Assembly (NCBI RefSeq): GCF_900199205.1
Contig: NZ_OBMJ01000001.1
Location: 6,999,001 to 7,063,000, forward strand
Length of the DNA stretch: 64,000 nt
Direction of reading: 5' to 3'
DNA from: Streptomyces sp. 1331.2
GTDB lineage: Bacteria > Actinomycetota > Actinomycetes > Streptomycetales > Streptomycetaceae
Part shown: piece by piece, positions 59,723-64,000 of the stretch
Layout: every line of letters begins with the position of its first letter
Numbering within the stretch: the first letter of the stretch is position 1
Notes under the pieces: generated by a model
Seen by the model: the letters and a program-made list of their open reading frames with translations, nothing else
Told to the model about the DNA's origin: nothing
Database searches by the model: none
Translations under genes and position numbers: made by a program

Positions 59723-60931
59723 TCAGCCGCCGCCGTAGGTGGACTGGGTGACGGCGAAGACGTTGCGTCCGCCCGTGGTCTCCTGCAGCGACCACAGCAG
59801 GTCGGGGCCGGTGGCGTCCTCCCAGTAGGAGATGCTCTCGCCGCCGCTCACCCAGGCGAAGGTGGCGGGCCCGGCGGTCGGGGTCCAGTAGTAGAGCTTC
59901 TTCTGCCCCGAGGAGTTGAACCACCAGCGGCCGTTGTGGGAGGCCACGCCGTTGAGGTTGTACCAGGGCAGTTGGAGGGCCTGGCCGGCGGTCGTCGTCG
60001 CGGCGAAGGTCGTCGCGCCGGAGGCGAACGGGAAGCGGACCGCCCTCGGCGGGCGGTTCGGGTAGTCGGTGCAGCCGGACTGGCAGGTGTACTCGGCCAT
60101 CACGATCGACTTGCTGACCCGGTCGAGCGAGACCGAGGACCAGACCAGCTTGTCGGTGCTGGTCGTCCGTGCCGTGACCGTGCCGACCTGGGGCAGCACG
60201 TAGGCGTAGTTGTGGGCGTAGTAGGCGCCGTCGGACTGGCGGCCGATCTGGTCGGAGGTGCCGCCGGTGGAGGTGTTGAGGATCTTCCGCAGGTCGAAGA
60301 CGCGCATGCCGCGCCCGGTGTCGGCGACGTAGAGGTAGTCGCCGTACCAGGAGACGCCGCCGGCGTGGATCGGGATGTCCTTGAAGTCCGGGGCAGCCGT
60401 GGTGCCGGTCGGCTCGACGAGGAGGACCTTGCGGTAGGCGTTGGGATAGGTGGCGTCCCAGTCGACCAGGGTGATCCGGCTGCGCTGCTGGGCGCCGTCG
60501 CAGCCGTCCTTGGTGTACCAGCTCACCAGCACGAGCTGGTGGCCGTCGTAGTTACCGCTGTCGGCGGTGCCCACGGCGTCCCGGCTGGTGGTGATGCCCT
60601 GGGGGACGCTCTGGCAGTCGGAGTTGTCGCCGTCGTCGAACCGGAAGCCGGTGGACAGGCCGGCGACGGAGAAGGACGAGGGGAGTGCCTGCCGGTCGTG
60701 GTTCGCGTGCTCCATCACCGTGTGCACGGCCGAGGTGCCCAGCGTGGAGACCAGGGCCGAGTCGAGCGCGTCGAACTGGTGGTAGTCCGCGGTGAGGGTG
60801 TAGTCGGACGCGGGCAGGGTCGTCGGTGCCGCGGCGGCGGCGCTCGTCGACGGTGCGCCGACGAGCGCGCCGGTGACGAGTAAGCCGGCCGCGAGCAGCG
60901 TGCGTGCCGCCGTTCTGACATGACGGATCAT
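59723..60931 (-). CDS. Secreted beta-propeller-like protein, unknown
   Basis: A 402-aa exported protein. A Sec signal peptide (ARTLLAAGLLVTGALVGAPS, cleavage near residue 36) is followed by a repeat-rich beta domain with kelch/YVTN-like strands (VSWYGDYLYVADTGRGMRVF, VASHNGRWWFNSSGQKKLYYW, ESISYWEDATGPDLLWSLQE) and two cysteine pairs (DCQS/DGCDG, and CQSGC). No catalytic motif is recognisable. Monocistronic with a terminator. It may bind ligands or carbohydrates outside the cell. Confidence 0.78.
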   Translation of the reverse strand: MIRHVRTAARTLLAAGLLVTGALVGAPSTSAAAAAPTTLPASDYTLTADYHQFDALDSALVSTLGTSAVHTVMEHANHDRQALPSSFSVAGLSTGFRFDDGDNSDCQSVPQGITTSRDAVGTADSGNYDGHQLVLVSWYTKDGCDGAQQRSRITLVDWDATYPNAYRKVLLVEPTGTTAAPDFKDIPIHAGGVSWYGDYLYVADTGRGMRVFDLRKILNTSTGGTSDQIGRQSDGAYYAHNYAYVLPQVGTVTARTTSTDKLVWSSVSLDRVSKSIVMAEYTCQSGCTDYPNRPPRAVRFPFASGATTFAATTTAGQALQLPWYNLNGVASHNGRWWFNSSGQKKLYYWTPTAGPATFAWVSGGESISYWEDATGPDLLWSLQETTGGRNVFAVTQSTYGGG

Positions 60932-61030
60932 CAGGTGGGCCTTTCCGCAGGAAGTGGATCAACGGGAGGCCCACGCTAGGTGCGCGCCGTGCGTGTCCGC
61001 AACATCCCGAGGGGGACGGGAGCGCGTGCG

Positions 61031-61063
61031 AAGGCCCGGAGCGCGGGGTGCGCTCCGGGCCTT
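61031..61063. terminator. Terminator of the glutathione-peroxidase-family gene
   Basis: AAGGCCCGGAGCGC (61031-61044) pairs perfectly with 61050-61063 around GGGGT, just downstream of the minus-strand gene. Confidence 0.85.
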
Positions 61064-61078
61064 GGGGAGGCTGTGGCG

Positions 61079-61567
61079 TCAGGCCGGGAGGACGGCCTCC
61101 AGGGCGGCGACCAGCTCGTCCGACTCCGGGTCGACCCGGGGGCGGATGCGGGCGGCGACGGTGCCGTCCGGGGAGATCAGGAACTTCTCGAAGTTCCAGG
61201 AGACGTCCCCGGCCTCGCCCTCGGCGTCGGCGACCTGCGTCAGCTGCTGGTAGAGCGGGTGCCGGTCGTCACCGTTGACGTCGATCTTCTCGAACAGCGG
61301 GAAGGTCACGCCGTAGGTGGTGGAGCAGAACGTCTGGATCTCCTCGGCGCTGCCCGGCTCCTGCCCGGCGAACTGGTTGCAGGGGAAGCCCAGCACGGTG
61401 AAGCCCCGCCCGGCGTAGCGCTCCTGCAGCCGCTCCAGCCCGGCGTACTGCGGGGTCAGACCGCACTTGGAGGCGACGTTGACGATCAGCAGTGCCTTGC
61501 CCTTGTACTCGGCCAGCGAGGTCGGCTCGCCGGCGAGGGTGCGCAGGGGGATGTCGTACAGGCTCAC
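61079..61567 (-). CDS. Glutathione peroxidase family thiol peroxidase
   Basis: A 162-aa thioredoxin-fold peroxidase. The peroxidatic residue is Cys35 in NVASKCGLTPQY, a Cys-type rather than selenocysteine enzyme. The catalytic Gln and Trp are in GFPCNQFAGQEP and SWNFEKFL. The second Cys of FPCNQ may be the resolving one. Actinomycetes lack glutathione, so thioredoxin or mycothiol is the likely reductant. GTG 61567 follows AAAGGA. Confidence 0.92.
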   Translation of the reverse strand: MSLYDIPLRTLAGEPTSLAEYKGKALLIVNVASKCGLTPQYAGLERLQERYAGRGFTVLGFPCNQFAGQEPGSAEEIQTFCSTTYGVTFPLFEKIDVNGDDRHPLYQQLTQVADAEGEAGDVSWNFEKFLISPDGTVAARIRPRVDPESDELVAALEAVLPA

Positions 61568-61664
61568 GGTGGTGGTCCTTTCGGCAGGTCGGCAGCGGGT
61601 CTTCGCCCGGGCACACGGTAGCGGCCCCGGACGGCTCAACCGTGCCGGTGCCGCCGGTGTTCCC

Positions 61665-61708
61665 GGTCAGAGGGGGCGTACGGAGCGGCTCGTACGCCCC
61701 CTCTGACC
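61665..61708. terminator. Terminator of gcl, 18-bp stem
   Basis: GGTCAGAGGGGGCGTACG (61665-61682) pairs perfectly with 61691-61708 around an 8-base loop, ending 3 bp from the gcl stop codon. Confidence 0.92.
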
Positions 61709-61711
61709 TGG

Positions 61712-63493
<1,782 letters not shown>

Positions 63494-63544
63494 CGGGTCT
63501 CTCCTGCGTCGGCCCGCAGTGGCTCGGAGGGCTCATCTCCTGAA

Positions 63545-63581
63545 TTCCACCATACGGAAGAACGGTTTCTGTATGTGGAAA
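63545..63581. promoter_or_regulatory. Twin palindromic operator in the gcl promoter
   Basis: Two similar palindromes, TTCCACCATACGGAA (63545-63559) and TTTCTGTATGTGGAAA (63566-63581), with centres about 21 bp (two helical turns) apart and about 60-85 bp before the gcl start. The TTCC-N7-GGAA form fits IclR-family (AllR-like) regulators of allantoin/glyoxylate genes; the regulator is not in the window. Confidence 0.6.
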
Positions 63582-64000
63582 CAAGGTAGGGCGGGCTCCG
63601 TCAGGGCGTCAAGGGGGACTTCAACAGAATGTGTCAGTCCGCGCCGGGGTGGAATTGGCAGCTCGACCAGGAGGAACCCGTACGAACAGGCGATGTTCGT
63701 GCAGGTGTACGGGGGGAAGCGGACGATCCGCAGCGGGAAGCGTGCCCGGTGTGCAGTGCCCGTGAAGGGACGGTGCCCGAGGTTGGCCCGCCTCGCCGCC
63801 CTGGGTACCGTCGGTGGCACGCCGGGCCTGTGACGTCCAACTGAGGCCGCGGCAGGGGGGTTTGGGAGCGCCGGGCAACGGGGGGAACGTCGCCGGCGGC
63901 CCGTCCAGGACCAGCGGGCCCGGTCCGCCGCACCCGAGCGGGGACCCACCCCTGACCGCACCGACCCGACACCCGCCGCCGTCCCGCGGCACCGCGGTCC
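63582..64000. other. Right-edge non-coding stretch, possible 5' end of an unresolved gene
   Basis: No supported gene. Several open frames exist on both strands, but they lack family resemblance or a good RBS. A plus-strand frame from TTG 63862, after GGGGGG, runs Gly/Pro/Ser-rich off the edge and could be the disordered N-terminus of a gene continuing outside the window. Confidence 0.35.

Noticed and set aside
63629-63844. 71-codon plus-strand frame near the right edge with a CPVC pair
   Set aside because: No RBS, composition and frame do not match neighbouring genes, and several equally long frames overlap it on both strands.

Overview
The window is typical chromosomal DNA of a filamentous high-GC actinomycete, most likely Streptomycetaceae (Streptomyces or Kitasatospora). 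The evidence is G/C at nearly every third codon position, many GTG starts and ATGA/GTGA overlaps, twin-arginine and lipoprotein signals, and regulatory sites that look like actinobacterial iron boxes and a DasR-type dre. The gene set also fits: many secreted peptidases, a second sdhCAB operon with a divergent LysR gene, a DUF6232-like gene, and a TerD domain. I see no rRNA, tRNA, CRISPR array or phage.

Layout. 0-3.6 kb: an SDR/SDR/quinone-oxidoreductase operon with a divergent TetR gene; a short CTAG-flanked inverted-repeat element sits on the operon's last stop codon. 4-6.4 kb: a co-directional run of unknown genes ending in an Asp-box beta-propeller protein. 6.5-8.9 kb: an M14 carboxypeptidase and a small prodomain-like partner, with a TetR gene whose putative operator recurs in front of the pair. 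9-24 kb: a LysE exporter, secreted M1 peptidase, sedolisin (S53), GH25 lysozyme, GNAT, a processive GT2 with a dre-like site, an OafA-type acyltransferase, and small unknowns including one with an amyloid-signalling-like N-terminus. 24-31 kb: an F420/flavin LLM oxidoreductase, an SDR/TetR pair sharing an identical 23-bp operator, a phosphatase, an aldo/keto reductase with a divergent ArsR-type gene, and a GDPD. 31-34.7 kb: a rhomboid-like protein, an M15-like lipoprotein and an M4 metalloprotease.

34.9-40 kb is the least ordinary stretch. An intact 1,442-bp IS701-type element with a CTAG target duplication has landed 12 bp before the start codon of a PGM1-like ATP-grasp peptide ligase. Facing that ligase is an adenylation protein with degenerate core motifs that appears to have been fused to a membrane domain and is now split by one base in a G run. 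40-44.4 kb: an ABC ATPase, then an iron-box-controlled efeOBU ferrous/ferric iron uptake operon. 44.5-49.6 kb: a lipoprotein, a secreted protein and a MacB/FtsX-type ABC exporter.

49.7-55.1 kb looks like a stress/defence or signalling island. It has a coiled-coil/Mrr-nuclease/TerD fusion, a very small secreted peptide, a DUF2797-like protein, a hydrolase relic, and a cluster of small genes: two zinc-finger proteins coupled by ATGA, then a two-TM DUF6232-like protein and a 121-aa protein that share a glycine-rich homotypic motif. 55.2-64 kb returns to metabolism: sdhCAB with a divergent LysR, a secreted propeller, glutathione peroxidase, and glyoxylate carboligase with a double palindrome in its promoter. 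The last 400 bases hold no gene that I can support.
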